Assembly (NCBI RefSeq): GCF_000686525.1
Contig: NZ_JMKT01000008.1
Location: 620,001-684,000, forward strand
Source of the DNA: Desulfonatronovibrio hydrogenovorans DSM 9292
Lineage (GTDB): Bacteria > Desulfobacterota > Desulfovibrionia > Desulfovibrionales > Desulfonatronovibrionaceae
Direction: 5' to 3'
Length of the DNA stretch: 64,000 nt
Position 1 is the stretch's first letter, and every line of letters begins with the position of its first letter. Shown here piece by piece: positions 40,819-50,097 of the stretch. Below the pieces are notes generated by a model. The model did not search any database, had not been told where the DNA came from, and saw only the letters and a program-made list of their open reading frames with translations. The translations under genes and the position numbers were made by a program.

Positions 40819-42396
40819 ATGTATTTACCTTTACCGATTCCTGAAGAAATGGCTGAGTGGGACAGGCTGACCATGGATGAGCTGGGGATTTTGCCTGAAA
40901 TACTCATGGAAAACGCCAGTCGGGAGGCATTGAACACCATCAAGTTCAGGTTTGAAAATTTCCGGGGAGGATCAGCCCTGGTCTTTGCCGGATCAGGAAA
41001 CAACGGTGGTGATGCCTTTGCCTTGGCCCGGCATTTGTGGAATCATGACGTAAAGGTGATGATCCTTCATTCCAAAAGGCTCAAGGAATATGCCGGGGCT
41101 GCTGCCTATCATCTTTCCCTGGTCCGAAGCCTTGATATTCCTTTGATGTACCTGCATGAGTACAATCTTGATTTTCTAAAAGGAGTGGACATTATAGTTG
41201 ACGGTCTTTTGGGAACCGGATTTTCCGGTCAGCTGCGGGACAGCTACATTGAATGGATCAAGGCTATAAACAAACTGGCCAAAAAGAGCTACGTAATATC
41301 CCTGGACATACCCTCGGGTATTGATGGTATTACGGGTAAGCCCAGTCCGGTTGCGGTCAGGGCCGACGACACCATAACCTTTGAAGAGGCCAAGCTGGGT
41401 CTTCTCCAGCCTGATGCAAGGGAGTACGTGGGCTGCCTTTCGGTGGGGAAGATTGGAATCCCCAAAAAAATTAAACGGGACAACCCTCCTCAGCATTTTG
41501 CCCTGAATATCCAGGTTCTGGACCAGGTGGCTTTTCCCAAGAAAACCATGCACAAGGGCGAAGGCGGTCATGTCCTTGTGGTGGGTGGCTCAAGCGGTCT
41601 TTCCGGGGCTGCAGTGCTCTCGGCCCTGGGAGCTTTGCGGGCCGGTGCAGGACTGGTGACCATTGCCTGTCCCGGTGCCCTGGCCCGGGAGATAAGGGCT
41701 GGATGGCCGGAGATTATGGTCCTTCCCCTGGGTGATTCCCAGGACTGGCATAAAGGGCTGATGCAGGACCTGGTTCCCTGGTTGCCTAAGTTCAGCTCGG
41801 TCATAGTAGGTCCTGGCATGGGACGTTCTTCAGACACTGCCGGTTTTATCAAGGCCTACCTTGATAATATACATCCCAGGTCACTCTTTGATGCCGATGC
41901 TCTCTACTTTTTTGCCAGGGATAAGAATCTGTTCAAGAAGATGGCCAAGGCCGAGGATGTAATTTTTACCCCGCATCCCGGGGAAATGGCCAGGTTTTTT
42001 GATACCACAGCCACTGAAGTAAACAGAGACAGGACGCACTTTGCCAGGGAATTCATCCGTCAGTTCGGAGGGAATCTGGTCCTGAAGGGGGCGTGTACCA
42101 TTATTGCCGGAAAGGAGTCCCCATTCTACGTGTCACCTTTTGCCGTGCCCAACCTGGCTGTGGGCGGAGCCGGGGACGTTCTGGCCGGGGTTATTGGAAG
42201 CCTTATGGGCCAGAATCTTGAACCTGTGGATGCCGCTAATATCGGGGTCTACTGGCATGGTCTGGCCGGCAAAGAGCTGGCTAAGGCCTATCCCTTCAGG
42301 GGCAACCTGGCCAGGGAAATTGCTGATGCTCTTCCAGGAATTCTGGCCAAGGTCAGAAGCAAGGAAACCGAATGCTGTCCTGATTCGTTATTCTGA
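40819..42396 (+). CDS. nnr: Bifunctional NAD(P)H-hydrate epimerase and ADP-dependent dehydratase
   Basis: A 525-residue metabolite repair enzyme that restores damaged NADH and NADPH. The N-terminal YjeF_N domain (about 1-215) has the epimerase loop AGSGNNGGDAFALARHL and LLGTGFSGQ, DIPSGIDGITG. The C-terminal ribokinase-like domain (about 225-520) has GGSSGLSGAAVLSALGALRAGAGL, GPGMGRSSDT, TPHPGEMARF and NLAVGGAGDVLAGVIGSLMGQ, the ADP-dependent dehydratase site. Start ATG 40819 behind GGGGGTGG; a GTG three codons earlier is possible. Follows acpS closely. Confidence 0.96.
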   Translation: MYLPLPIPEEMAEWDRLTMDELGILPEILMENASREALNTIKFRFENFRGGSALVFAGSGNNGGDAFALARHLWNHDVKVMILHSKRLKEYAGAAAYHLSLVRSLDIPLMYLHEYNLDFLKGVDIIVDGLLGTGFSGQLRDSYIEWIKAINKLAKKSYVISLDIPSGIDGITGKPSPVAVRADDTITFEEAKLGLLQPDAREYVGCLSVGKIGIPKKIKRDNPPQHFALNIQVLDQVAFPKKTMHKGEGGHVLVVGGSSGLSGAAVLSALGALRAGAGLVTIACPGALAREIRAGWPEIMVLPLGDSQDWHKGLMQDLVPWLPKFSSVIVGPGMGRSSDTAGFIKAYLDNIHPRSLFDADALYFFARDKNLFKKMAKAEDVIFTPHPGEMARFFDTTATEVNRDRTHFAREFIRQFGGNLVLKGACTIIAGKESPFYVSPFAVPNLAVGGAGDVLAGVIGSLMGQNLEPVDAANIGVYWHGLAGKELAKAYPFRGNLAREIADALPGILAKVRSKETECCPDSLF

Positions 42397-42475
42397 TCTA
42401 TAATGAATTCATTACTCCTGGCTGGGTGTTTCCAGCCCCTCTGATGAAATAATAATTACAAAGGAATTGAAAATA

Positions 42476-42931
42476 ATGATTACTGCCAAGGATATAATGA
42501 CCAAAAACCCCATCGTGGTCCGGCCGGAAACCGAGATCCCCGAGGCAGCAAAGCTGCTTCTGGAGAAAAATATAAACGGGATTCCGGTTGTCAACGATCA
42601 GAATGAACTAGTGGGAATCATCTGTCAGAGTGATCTGGTGGCCATGCAGAGAAAGATTCCTGTTCCTTCCTTATTTACTCTTTTTGACAGTCTCCTCCCT
42701 CTTGGCTCTACTTCGAAAATGGACAGGGAGATCAAAAAAATCGCTGCGGCCAGGGTGGAGGATGCCATGACCCCGTCTCCTGTACATGTAGGCGAAGACA
42801 CAGGCCTTGAGGATCTGGCTGAAATAATGGTCAATAAAAAGTTTCACACCCTGCCTGTGGTGGAAAATGGCAGGCTGGTGGGAGTTGTGGGCAAGGCTGA
42901 TGTGCTCAAGACCCTGATGAAGGAAAAATAG
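42476..42931 (+). CDS. CBS-domain pair protein
   Basis: A 151-residue stand-alone pair of CBS domains. CBS1 at about 1-60 (AKDIMTKNPIVVRPETEIPEAAKLLLEKNINGIPVVND), CBS2 at about 95-150 (VEDAMTPSPVHVGEDTGLEDLAEIMVNKKFHTLPVVENGRLVGVVGKADVL). Such modules bind adenine nucleotides and sense energy state; the partner is unknown. ATG 42476 with AAAGGA upstream. In the same direction as nnr and tsaE, between which it lies with 79- and 28-base gaps, a neighbourhood often seen in Desulfovibrio relatives. Confidence 0.92.
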   Translation: MITAKDIMTKNPIVVRPETEIPEAAKLLLEKNINGIPVVNDQNELVGIICQSDLVAMQRKIPVPSLFTLFDSLLPLGSTSKMDREIKKIAAARVEDAMTPSPVHVGEDTGLEDLAEIMVNKKFHTLPVVENGRLVGVVGKADVLKTLMKEK

Positions 42932-42959
42932 ATTGTCTGGCGGCAGTTGAACTGTTGAT

Positions 42960-43451
42960 GTGAGATGCTGTTCAGTGGGCAGAATTGAAAAAATCTGTTT
43001 TGATCTGAAAGACCAGGAAGCCACCCTTGATTTTGGTCAAAAGCTGGCCCGGCTCTTGATGAGGAGTGCAGAATATCCAACCGTGATGTTCAGGGGACCT
43101 CTGGGTGCGGGCAAAACGACCATGATCAGGGGGATCGTGTCTGGTCTGCCTGGAGGTGCTGAAGCTGAGGTGAGCAGCCCCAGCTTTAATATCCTGAATA
43201 TTTATCCCACTACACCTGAGACGGCCCATTTTGATTTATACAGGCTGGAAGGTGCTGGTCTTGATCCGGAAAGTGAAGATATCCTGTTTGAAGGAAACAG
43301 GCTGGTCCTGGTGGAGTGGAGCGAGCTGCTTCCTGCTCGGCTGATGCCGGAGCAGGCCCTAGTTCTTGAAATACAGATTAAAAAGGATCATAGGGTGGTT
43401 CAGTTAAGTTCAGTTGGGCAAGTCCAGCTGGACCTGGAATCAATTGGATAG
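42960..43451 (+). CDS. tsaE: tRNA threonylcarbamoyladenosine biosynthesis ATPase TsaE
   Basis: A 163-residue ATPase required for the t6A37 modification of ANN-decoding tRNAs together with TsaB, TsaC and TsaD. Walker A is FRGPLGAGKTTMIRGI at about residues 45-60, then SSPSFNILNIYPT and AHFDLYRLEGAGL, and the Walker B-like LVLVEWSELLP. The start is uncertain: GTG 42960 or GTG 42975. It lies between the CBS gene and the aspartate kinase gene. Confidence 0.93.
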   Translation: MRCCSVGRIEKICFDLKDQEATLDFGQKLARLLMRSAEYPTVMFRGPLGAGKTTMIRGIVSGLPGGAEAEVSSPSFNILNIYPTTPETAHFDLYRLEGAGLDPESEDILFEGNRLVLVEWSELLPARLMPEQALVLEIQIKKDHRVVQLSSVGQVQLDLESIG

Positions 43452-43510
43452 CGCAACTTTCTCAACCCAGTCTTTATGGTTGGGATTGATTTAATAAGGA
43501 GATGATCCGG

Positions 43511-44746
43511 ATGCGGATTCTGGTGCAAAAGTTTGGCGGGACCTCGGTGGCTGACCTTGAGTGTATGCACAAGGTCAGGGAGAAGGTTTTAAAGGCCCTG
43601 GACAACGGTTATAAGGTCGTGGTTGTTCTCTCGGCCATGTCCGGAGTAACTAATCGACTTTTAGACATGGCTCATTCCTGGTCCAAAAGTCCTGATCCCT
43701 GTGAGATGGATGTCCTTCTGGCTACAGGGGAGCAGACTTCGGTCGCCCTGTTCAGCATGATTCTCAAGGATTGCGGGATTAAGGCCAGGTCTTTTCTTGG
43801 TTTCCAGATACCCATCAGGACTGACAAGAGTTTTGGCAGGGCCAGGATACTGGATATCGACAAAGAAATCGTCCAGGATGTGTTGACCAGATACGACGTG
43901 CTGGTGGTGGCTGGATTTCAGGGGTGCGACTGTGAGCAGCGCATAACCACCCTGGGACGGGGAGGGTCTGATACCTCGGCGGTGGCCATGGCAGCCGCCC
44001 TGGGCGCTGAAGTTTGTGAGATCTACACTGATGTTGACGGGGTATACACCACTGATCCGAATATCTGCCCCCAGGCCAGGAAGATCAAGAAGATAGCCTA
44101 TGATGAGATGCTGGAAATGGCCAGCATGGGGGCCAAAGTCCTGCAGATCAGGTCGGTGGAATTCGCCAAAAAATTCAATGTTCCGGTCCATGTGCGATCC
44201 ACCTTCAGCCATGAGCCCGGAACTTTAGTCGTTCAGGAGGATAAGAGCATGGAATCGGCAATGGTTTCAGGGGTAGCCTATGATAAGGATCAGGCCAGGA
44301 TCACCTTGGCTGGGGTATATGATGAACCCGGAGTAGCGGCCAAGATATTCGAGCCCATTTCCGGAGCCAATATTGTTGTGGATATGATTGTTCAGAATCC
44401 CAGCAGGGAAGGCAAAACCGATATGACTTTCACCGTACCCAAAGGTAATATCAAGGAAACCATCAAGATCCTGGAGAGGATCAAGGGTGAAATCGGGGCA
44501 AAAGACGTCCTGTACGATGCTGATGTGGCCAAAGTTTCGGTTATTGGAGTAGGTATGCGCAACCATGCCGGAGTGGCGGCCATTGCTTTTTCTGCTCTGA
44601 AAAATGAGAATATCAATATTATGATAATCAGCACTTCGGAGATCAAGATTTCCTGCCTCATTGAAGAGAAATACACTGAACTGGCTGTGCGTACTCTGCA
44701 CGAGGCCTTTGGCCTGGATCATGAGGCAGTCAGGACCACCTGTTAA
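43511..44746 (+). CDS. lysC: Aspartate kinase
   Basis: A 411-residue aspartokinase, first step from aspartate to lysine, threonine and methionine. Kinase domain 1-245: VQKFGGTSVADLECM, LSAMSGVTNRLL, TLGRGGSDTSAVAMAAAL and EIYTDVDGVYTTDPN. Two ACT domains follow (about 265-330 and 345-405) for feedback inhibition. Start ATG 43511 lies 9 bases after AAGGAG; ATG 43502 is too close to that site. cimA follows 60 bases after the stop, so two branches of aspartate-family and isoleucine synthesis are placed together. Confidence 0.96.
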   Translation: MRILVQKFGGTSVADLECMHKVREKVLKALDNGYKVVVVLSAMSGVTNRLLDMAHSWSKSPDPCEMDVLLATGEQTSVALFSMILKDCGIKARSFLGFQIPIRTDKSFGRARILDIDKEIVQDVLTRYDVLVVAGFQGCDCEQRITTLGRGGSDTSAVAMAAALGAEVCEIYTDVDGVYTTDPNICPQARKIKKIAYDEMLEMASMGAKVLQIRSVEFAKKFNVPVHVRSTFSHEPGTLVVQEDKSMESAMVSGVAYDKDQARITLAGVYDEPGVAAKIFEPISGANIVVDMIVQNPSREGKTDMTFTVPKGNIKETIKILERIKGEIGAKDVLYDADVAKVSVIGVGMRNHAGVAAIAFSALKNENINIMIISTSEIKISCLIEEKYTELAVRTLHEAFGLDHEAVRTTC

Positions 44747-44806
44747 TTTTTTTAAAGAAAATCTGAGCGGATCAGGATCCATCCTTTTAGATTTGACCAG
44801 GACATC

Positions 44807-46432
44807 ATGAGTACAATAAAAATATATGACACTACTCTGCGCGACGGTTCCCAGGCCGAGGACGTTCACTTTTCAACCGAAGACAAGGTAAGAATAGCCT
44901 GCAAACTAGATGAACTGGGAATCCACTACATCGAAGGCGGCTGGCCAGCATCCAATCCCACTGATCAGAAGTTTTTCAGGGAGATCAAGAATTACGCCCT
45001 TAAGAACTCCAGGATCGCTGCCTTTGGCAGCACCCATCCTGCTAAAAAAACTCCGGAAACAGATTCCAACCTGGCAGCCCTGATTGCTGCTGAGACTGAT
45101 GTGGTTACGATATTCGGCAAGACCTGGGACGTACATGTCCATGATGCCTTAAGAACCACTCTGGAAAGAAACCTTGAGCTGATTTACAATTCTCTGGCCT
45201 ATTTAAGGCCCAGGGTCAGAGAGCTTTTTTTTGATGCAGAACACTTTTTCGACGGGTTCAAGGCCAACAGGGACTACGCTGTTTCCTGCCTGGAAAAAGC
45301 CCTTGAGGGGGGGGCTGATGTTGTGATCCTGTGTGACACCAACGGGGGGTCCACACCCACTGAAATCAGCGAAATAGTCAGGGAAGTGAAAAGCAGGATT
45401 CCGGATATGCCCTTTGGCATCCACACCCACAATGACTCTGAACTGGCTGTGGCCAATTCCCTCATGGCTGCGGAGCTTGGAGCTGTCCAGGTCCAGGGGA
45501 CCATTAATGGCTACGGCGAGCGGTGCGGTAATGCAAATCTCTGTTCCATCATCCCCTGCCTGCAGCTCAAGATGGGGGTAAAATGCCTGCCTGAGAAAAA
45601 GCTGAGTCTGTTGTCTTCTACTGCCCATTATGTGGCCGAAATAGCCAACCTGGGCGCTTTTCATCGTCAGCCATTTGTGGGAAGGTCGGCATTCGCCCAT
45701 AAAGGGGGGATTCATGTGAGCGCTGTACGTCGTAATGCCAGGACTTATGAGCATATTGTGCCGGAGCTGGTGGGCAACAAACAGCGCATCCTTCTGTCAG
45801 ACCTGGCCGGCCAGAGCAACATCCTGTTTAAAGCCAAAAGATACGGGTTTCACCTGGACAAGGATGATCCTTTTGTCCTGGATCTTTTATCCAAACTCAA
45901 GAACCTGGAGAGTCAGGGTTACGAATACTCAGCTGCAGAGGCTTCTTTTGAGCTTTTGCTTAACAGGACCCTGGGGCGGGCCAGGAAATATTTCACCCTG
46001 GACTCATACAGGGTCCTGGAATCCAAGCGGGATAAAGATGAAGAGCCCTTTTCCGAGGCTACGGTCATGGTCCGGGTGGGGGGAATGCTTGAGCACACGG
46101 CAGCCACCGGTAAAGGGCCGGTCAATGCTCTGGATAACTCCCTGCGCAAGGCCCTGGAAAAGTTCTATCCGTCCCTGTCTGAAATGCACTTGGCTGACTT
46201 CAAGGTCAGGGTGTTTTCGGTGAACAATACCAACAACTATTCAGGAACCGCTTCCAGGGTCAGGGTGCTTATTGAGTCTGCAGACCATACTTCCCAATGG
46301 GTGACTGTGGGAGTTTCATTCAATATAATTGAGGCGAGCCGCCAGGCATTGGTGGATTCCTTGAACTACAAGCTGTTCAAGGATGACCAGCAGAAACTGA
46401 CCAAGGCCATCAAGGAGGCCGAAAAAGACTAG
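44807..46432 (+). CDS. cimA: Citramalate synthase
   Basis: A 541-residue enzyme of the isopropylmalate synthase superfamily, condensing pyruvate and acetyl-CoA to citramalate for isoleucine. The barrel has IYDTTLRDGSQAEDVHFS (metal-binding Asp), HYIEGGWPASNPTD, the metal-binding GIHTHNDSELAVANSL and QGTINGYGERCGNANL. The pattern IEGGWPxSNP is typical of CimA rather than LeuA, which has IEAGFP. A C-terminal regulatory (LeuA dimer) domain occupies about 425-520. Its TAG stop opens a 10-base inverted repeat. Confidence 0.93.
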   Translation: MSTIKIYDTTLRDGSQAEDVHFSTEDKVRIACKLDELGIHYIEGGWPASNPTDQKFFREIKNYALKNSRIAAFGSTHPAKKTPETDSNLAALIAAETDVVTIFGKTWDVHVHDALRTTLERNLELIYNSLAYLRPRVRELFFDAEHFFDGFKANRDYAVSCLEKALEGGADVVILCDTNGGSTPTEISEIVREVKSRIPDMPFGIHTHNDSELAVANSLMAAELGAVQVQGTINGYGERCGNANLCSIIPCLQLKMGVKCLPEKKLSLLSSTAHYVAEIANLGAFHRQPFVGRSAFAHKGGIHVSAVRRNARTYEHIVPELVGNKQRILLSDLAGQSNILFKAKRYGFHLDKDDPFVLDLLSKLKNLESQGYEYSAAEASFELLLNRTLGRARKYFTLDSYRVLESKRDKDEEPFSEATVMVRVGGMLEHTAATGKGPVNALDNSLRKALEKFYPSLSEMHLADFKVRVFSVNNTNNYSGTASRVRVLIESADHTSQWVTVGVSFNIIEASRQALVDSLNYKLFKDDQQKLTKAIKEAEKD

Positions 46433-46479
46433 CTGTTTCAGAGACAGGAAAAATAACTGGTATCAGTTTTGAAACAGCT
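46431..46479 (+). terminator. Inverted repeat at the 3' end of cimA, possible terminator
   Basis: AGCTGTTTCA (46431-46440) and TGAAACAGCT (46470-46479) are exact reverse complements with a 29-base loop; a short T-run (GGTTTTTC) follows at about 46485. The first arm begins within the cimA stop codon. The large loop makes termination uncertain. Confidence 0.4.
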
Positions 46480-46526
46480 GTGCTGGTTTTTCATGACCTG
46501 CTTCAGCCAGGAGTTCAGCACCCTAG

Positions 46527-47729
46527 ATGCAAAAGCCACTTGCCGAACAGATCCGGCCCGGATCCCTAGAAGAATTTGTCGGGCAAAGTCATTTAAAAAC
46601 CAGAATCAAGGCCATGATCCAGGGAACTCGATTACAGAGCACCCTTTTTTTTGGCCCTCCTGGATGTGGGAAATCCACTTTGGCCCTGATCATCGCCGCA
46701 GGTCAGGGAAAAAAACATATCCGGCTGAGCGCCCCTGAAGTGGGTCTGGCAGAGCTGCGGAAAAGGATTTCCGGCATCGAGATTCTCATCCTGGATGAGC
46801 TCCACCGTTTTTCCAAGGCCCAGCAGGATTTTTTTCTTCCTCTGCTGGAAACCGGAGAGATAATCCTCCTGGCCACAACCACTGAAAATCCATCATTCAG
46901 CGTGACCCGTCAGCTTTTGTCCAGGATGAACATATTAAGGCTCAGGAGCCTCAGCCGGGTTGAGCTGCTGGAGATTGCAGCCAGAGCGCAAAAGGTCATT
47001 GATCACCCGATTCCGGATAGCAGCCAGGAGCTGCTGGCTGCCCTGGCCGGCGGTGATGCCAGGATTTTTCTGAACCTTCTGGAATATGTCCGGGATCTTG
47101 ATCCAAAAGACCTTGAGCCTGACCGGCTCAAAACAGCCTTGCCTGATGCGGTCATCAGGGGGGACCGAGACGGAGACAGTCACTACGAACTGGCCTCGGC
47201 CCTGATCAAGTCCATCAGGGGAAGCGATCCAGATGCAGCCCTTTATTATCTGGCCTGCTTGCTGGAGTCAGGGGAGGATCCAAGATTTGTCTGCCGCAGA
47301 CTGGTCCTGTCTGCTTCTGAAGATGTCGGACTGGCCGAGCCCATGGCCTTGCCAGTGGCTGTGTCCTGCCAGCATGCGGTGGAATTTGTGGGAATGCCCG
47401 AGGGATTCATTCCGCTGGCTGAAACTGTTGTCTACCTCGCTCTGGCTCCCAAGTCCAATTCATCCTATGCCGGCTATCTGGCCGCTCAGAAAGAGGTCCG
47501 TTTAAACGGACCCAGGCCTGTGCCCCTGCATTTGAGAAATCCTTCCACCAGCCTGCACAAGGAGTGGGGATATGGCCAGGGCTACAGGTACCCTCACGCC
47601 TACCCTGAAGCCTGGATAAGTCAGGAATATCTCCCGGCTGATCTGGCTGGCAGAAAATTCTATACCCCCAAGGCCCAGGGTCACGAGCCAAGGCTTCTGG
47701 CCTGGCTGAAAAAAAGAAAAAAGCTATAG
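46527..47729 (+). CDS. rarA: Replication-associated recombination ATPase RarA (MgsA)
   Basis: A 400-residue AAA+ ATPase related to clamp loaders and to RuvB, which acts at stalled forks. It starts MQKPLAEQIRPGSLEEFVGQ, then Walker A GPPGCGKSTLAL (about 43-54), Walker B LILDELHRF (about 87-95), sensor 1 ATTENPSFSV and the C-terminal MgsA domain with SIRGSDPDAALYYLACLL, SEDVGLAEPMAL and KSNSSYAGYLAA. The start ATG 46527 has AGGAG 13 bases upstream. Length is slightly short of the usual 430. Convergent with radA, 81 bases between. Confidence 0.95.
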   Translation: MQKPLAEQIRPGSLEEFVGQSHLKTRIKAMIQGTRLQSTLFFGPPGCGKSTLALIIAAGQGKKHIRLSAPEVGLAELRKRISGIEILILDELHRFSKAQQDFFLPLLETGEIILLATTTENPSFSVTRQLLSRMNILRLRSLSRVELLEIAARAQKVIDHPIPDSSQELLAALAGGDARIFLNLLEYVRDLDPKDLEPDRLKTALPDAVIRGDRDGDSHYELASALIKSIRGSDPDAALYYLACLLESGEDPRFVCRRLVLSASEDVGLAEPMALPVAVSCQHAVEFVGMPEGFIPLAETVVYLALAPKSNSSYAGYLAAQKEVRLNGPRPVPLHLRNPSTSLHKEWGYGQGYRYPHAYPEAWISQEYLPADLAGRKFYTPKAQGHEPRLLAWLKKRKKL

Positions 47730-47810
47730 ACAGCGCTGTCCCAGGGATTACAGACAGATCCTGGAAATCAGGCTGTTTCTGGCGGCAGTCAAACCCAGGG
47801 CAGGGTTGTA

Positions 47811-49139
47811 TCAGTTAAAAAGAAGATCCTGCAGTTCCATGATGGTGGCCAGCCCTGTCCTGCAATTGGGGGACTTGGGGCAGAATACGGGTTTGTAGCC
47901 CAGCTTTAGAGCCTGCTTCATCCTCAGATCCTGGGCCAGGACCGGCCTGACCTGACCATTGAGGTCGATTTCCCCCCAGAAAACAGAGCGTTCAGGCAGA
48001 CTCTGGTTGTGAAAGGAAGACAAAACAGCTGCCACCAGCCCCAGATCCATGCCAGGGTCTCCGAGCCTCAGACCTCCGCCAATTTTTCCATAGATGTCTG
48101 ACTGGGCCAGATTAAGATTAAGTTTTTTTTCCATCACCGCCAGGAGGAGATGCAGTCTATTCAGGTCGAATCCCAGGGCGGTCCTTCGAGGGATGGCCAG
48201 AAAACTCGAGCTGGCCAGGGCCTGGACTTCCACGGCAAAGGGTTTTTGTCCGTCCACGGCCATGACCACGGCCGAACCGCTCAAAGCAGGGTCCCTGGCC
48301 TGAAGGAAAAAAGTTGATGGATCATTGACTATATTCAGTCCTGTACCGGTCATTTCAAACATGACCAGTTCATTGGCCGGTCCGAATCTGTTCTTGACCA
48401 CCCGCAGTATCCTGAACAGATGCTCTTTGTCTCCTTCAAGGTAAAGGACGGTGTCAACCATATGTTCCAGCATTTTGGGACCGGCTATCTGCCCTTCTTT
48501 GGTCACGTGGCCCACAAGGATTATACAGGTATCCGTCTCCTTGGCTTTCTGGATGAGCATTGATGATACAGCCCTGATCTGGGAAGGGGTGCCTGGAATG
48601 GAATCAAGGTCTGGACTGACCAGGGTTTGAACCGAGTCAATGACCATGAGCCTGAAGTTCAGATCAGAGGTAAAGGTGTTCAGGACGTCTTCCAGAGAAT
48701 TTGTGGAAACAGCCTGGATCTTATTTTCCAGAAGGCCCAGCCGTTGAGCTCTGGACCTGATCTGGGGCAGAGATTCCTCACCGCTGACATAAAGGGAAGG
48801 GCTGTCTTTTCCTGCCATGGCGGCGCAAAGCTGGAGCAGGAGGGTTGATTTTCCTATCCCGGGTTCTCCCCCAAGAAGGATAACCGAACCTGGAACTATG
48901 CCCCCGCCCAGGAGGTCATCCAGTTCGGACATTGAGGTGCTGATGGAGTCAGCAAAAGCAGTATCCACTGACTTGATGTCTACCGGCTGAGCTCCTGAAG
49001 ACGGGTCTTGACCAGGTCTGTCCTGCCGGGATCGACCCGGCTCCAGAGTGTTCCATTCACCACATCTTGGGCACTGGCCCTGCCAGCGGGGAGAAGGGGC
49101 CTTGCATATTGTGCAGAAGTAAGTGATTTTGCCTTTCAT
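47811..49139 (-). CDS. radA: DNA repair protein RadA (Sms)
   Basis: A 442-residue branch-migration helicase used in recombination. N-terminal C4 zinc finger CTICKAPSPRWQGQCPRCGEW split as C-x2-C and C-x2-C (residues 9-27), RecA-like core with Walker A GGEPGIGKSTLLLQL at about 89-103, Walker B LMVIDSVQTL, the RadA-specific KNRFG in VVKNRFGPANE, and a C-terminal Lon-like domain (GGGLRLGDPGMDLGLVAAVLSSF). Complete. Located 6 bases downstream of the zinc-ribbon membrane protein gene, in the same direction. Confidence 0.96.
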   Translation of the reverse strand: MKGKITYFCTICKAPSPRWQGQCPRCGEWNTLEPGRSRQDRPGQDPSSGAQPVDIKSVDTAFADSISTSMSELDDLLGGGIVPGSVILLGGEPGIGKSTLLLQLCAAMAGKDSPSLYVSGEESLPQIRSRAQRLGLLENKIQAVSTNSLEDVLNTFTSDLNFRLMVIDSVQTLVSPDLDSIPGTPSQIRAVSSMLIQKAKETDTCIILVGHVTKEGQIAGPKMLEHMVDTVLYLEGDKEHLFRILRVVKNRFGPANELVMFEMTGTGLNIVNDPSTFFLQARDPALSGSAVVMAVDGQKPFAVEVQALASSSFLAIPRRTALGFDLNRLHLLLAVMEKKLNLNLAQSDIYGKIGGGLRLGDPGMDLGLVAAVLSSFHNQSLPERSVFWGEIDLNGQVRPVLAQDLRMKQALKLGYKPVFCPKSPNCRTGLATIMELQDLLFN

Positions 49140-49145
49140 TAAAGA

Positions 49146-49976
49146 TCAGGGAGCAGGGTCATGGGCCTCAATTACTTCCAGGCCGAACTCCTGGACTTCT
49201 TCGGGCGGGTTATAGAATACCACCATAAAGGGAGTGTAGCCCCCGGGCTCGATGAATTTATTGGTGGTAAGAATGCCAAGCCTGGCTTGGAGGGTTGATT
49301 CAAGCTCTTCCTGGGAAGAGACCTGGAGCTGAAACAGGGAAGCCACATTGCCGCACAGGAAGTCTTTGCTGACCTCCTGGTTCCCTTGGGCATTGTAAAG
49401 GGTGGCCCGCAGTTTTATCATGGATTTGGGCACATCAAAATTGTTCACAGCCTGTCCCTCGATGACAAAGAGCTGCCCGATCTTGTCATTGCTGACAAAG
49501 TACTGGCGAATGTTGTCCAGGGAGATGTCCTTGACGTCTTCTTCTGTAAACTCCTTATCAGTCTCTTCCTCCTTGGGGGGCTGACTGTCCAGAAAAGATA
49601 TGCTCAGGCTGTTGTCCATCCTGGGCAAGACATAATACAGCCCAAGTCCGATGAGGGCAATGACAGCCAGAGAAATCAGCCCTGACCTGATGGCTTTGCG
49701 CCGTTCCAGTTTTTTGTTGACCGGGGGGACAAGATCCACGTTCAGGTCATTGGGGTCCCATTGGGGGGTTTCTTCAGCCTCTTTCTTTTTCCTGCTTTTT
49801 TTGGTCCCCAGAGAAAAATCAGCATCAGTGTCCTGGAACTGGGAATCATCTTTATCATCAAGGGGTGACACCTTGAACACATGTTTACATCTTGTGCAGC
49901 GAACCTTGACTGAGTCACTGAGACTGGAATCGTCGAAATTGTACTTGGTATTGCAGTTGGGACACTGGACTATCAT
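49146..49976 (-). CDS. Zinc-ribbon membrane protein with DUF3426-type C-terminal domain
   Basis: A 276-residue protein. An MJ0042-type zinc ribbon is at residues 3-36 (CPNCNTKYNF and VRCTRCKHVFKV), followed by a charged linker, a single transmembrane helix at about 95-115 (GLISLAVIALIGLGLYYVLP), and an outside domain of about 140 residues (FVIEGQAVNNF, RATLYNAQG, FCGNVASLFQLQ, GGYTPFMVVFYNP) of the DUF3426 type. The function of the family is not known; the ribbon faces the cytoplasm. Between hpt and radA. Confidence 0.85.
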   Translation of the reverse strand: MIVQCPNCNTKYNFDDSSLSDSVKVRCTRCKHVFKVSPLDDKDDSQFQDTDADFSLGTKKSRKKKEAEETPQWDPNDLNVDLVPPVNKKLERRKAIRSGLISLAVIALIGLGLYYVLPRMDNSLSISFLDSQPPKEEETDKEFTEEDVKDISLDNIRQYFVSNDKIGQLFVIEGQAVNNFDVPKSMIKLRATLYNAQGNQEVSKDFLCGNVASLFQLQVSSQEELESTLQARLGILTTNKFIEPGGYTPFMVVFYNPPEEVQEFGLEVIEAHDPAP

Positions 49977-50097
49977 AGCTGATCTCCGGTTGGAATGAGC
50001 AGTATGTTTAATGCTTTTTTACCGGGCTATCCTGACAAGCCATGGACAGGGTTTTTCCGGAATTTTCATTAAGAAAATCAGGAAAGCCTGCTGTCAA

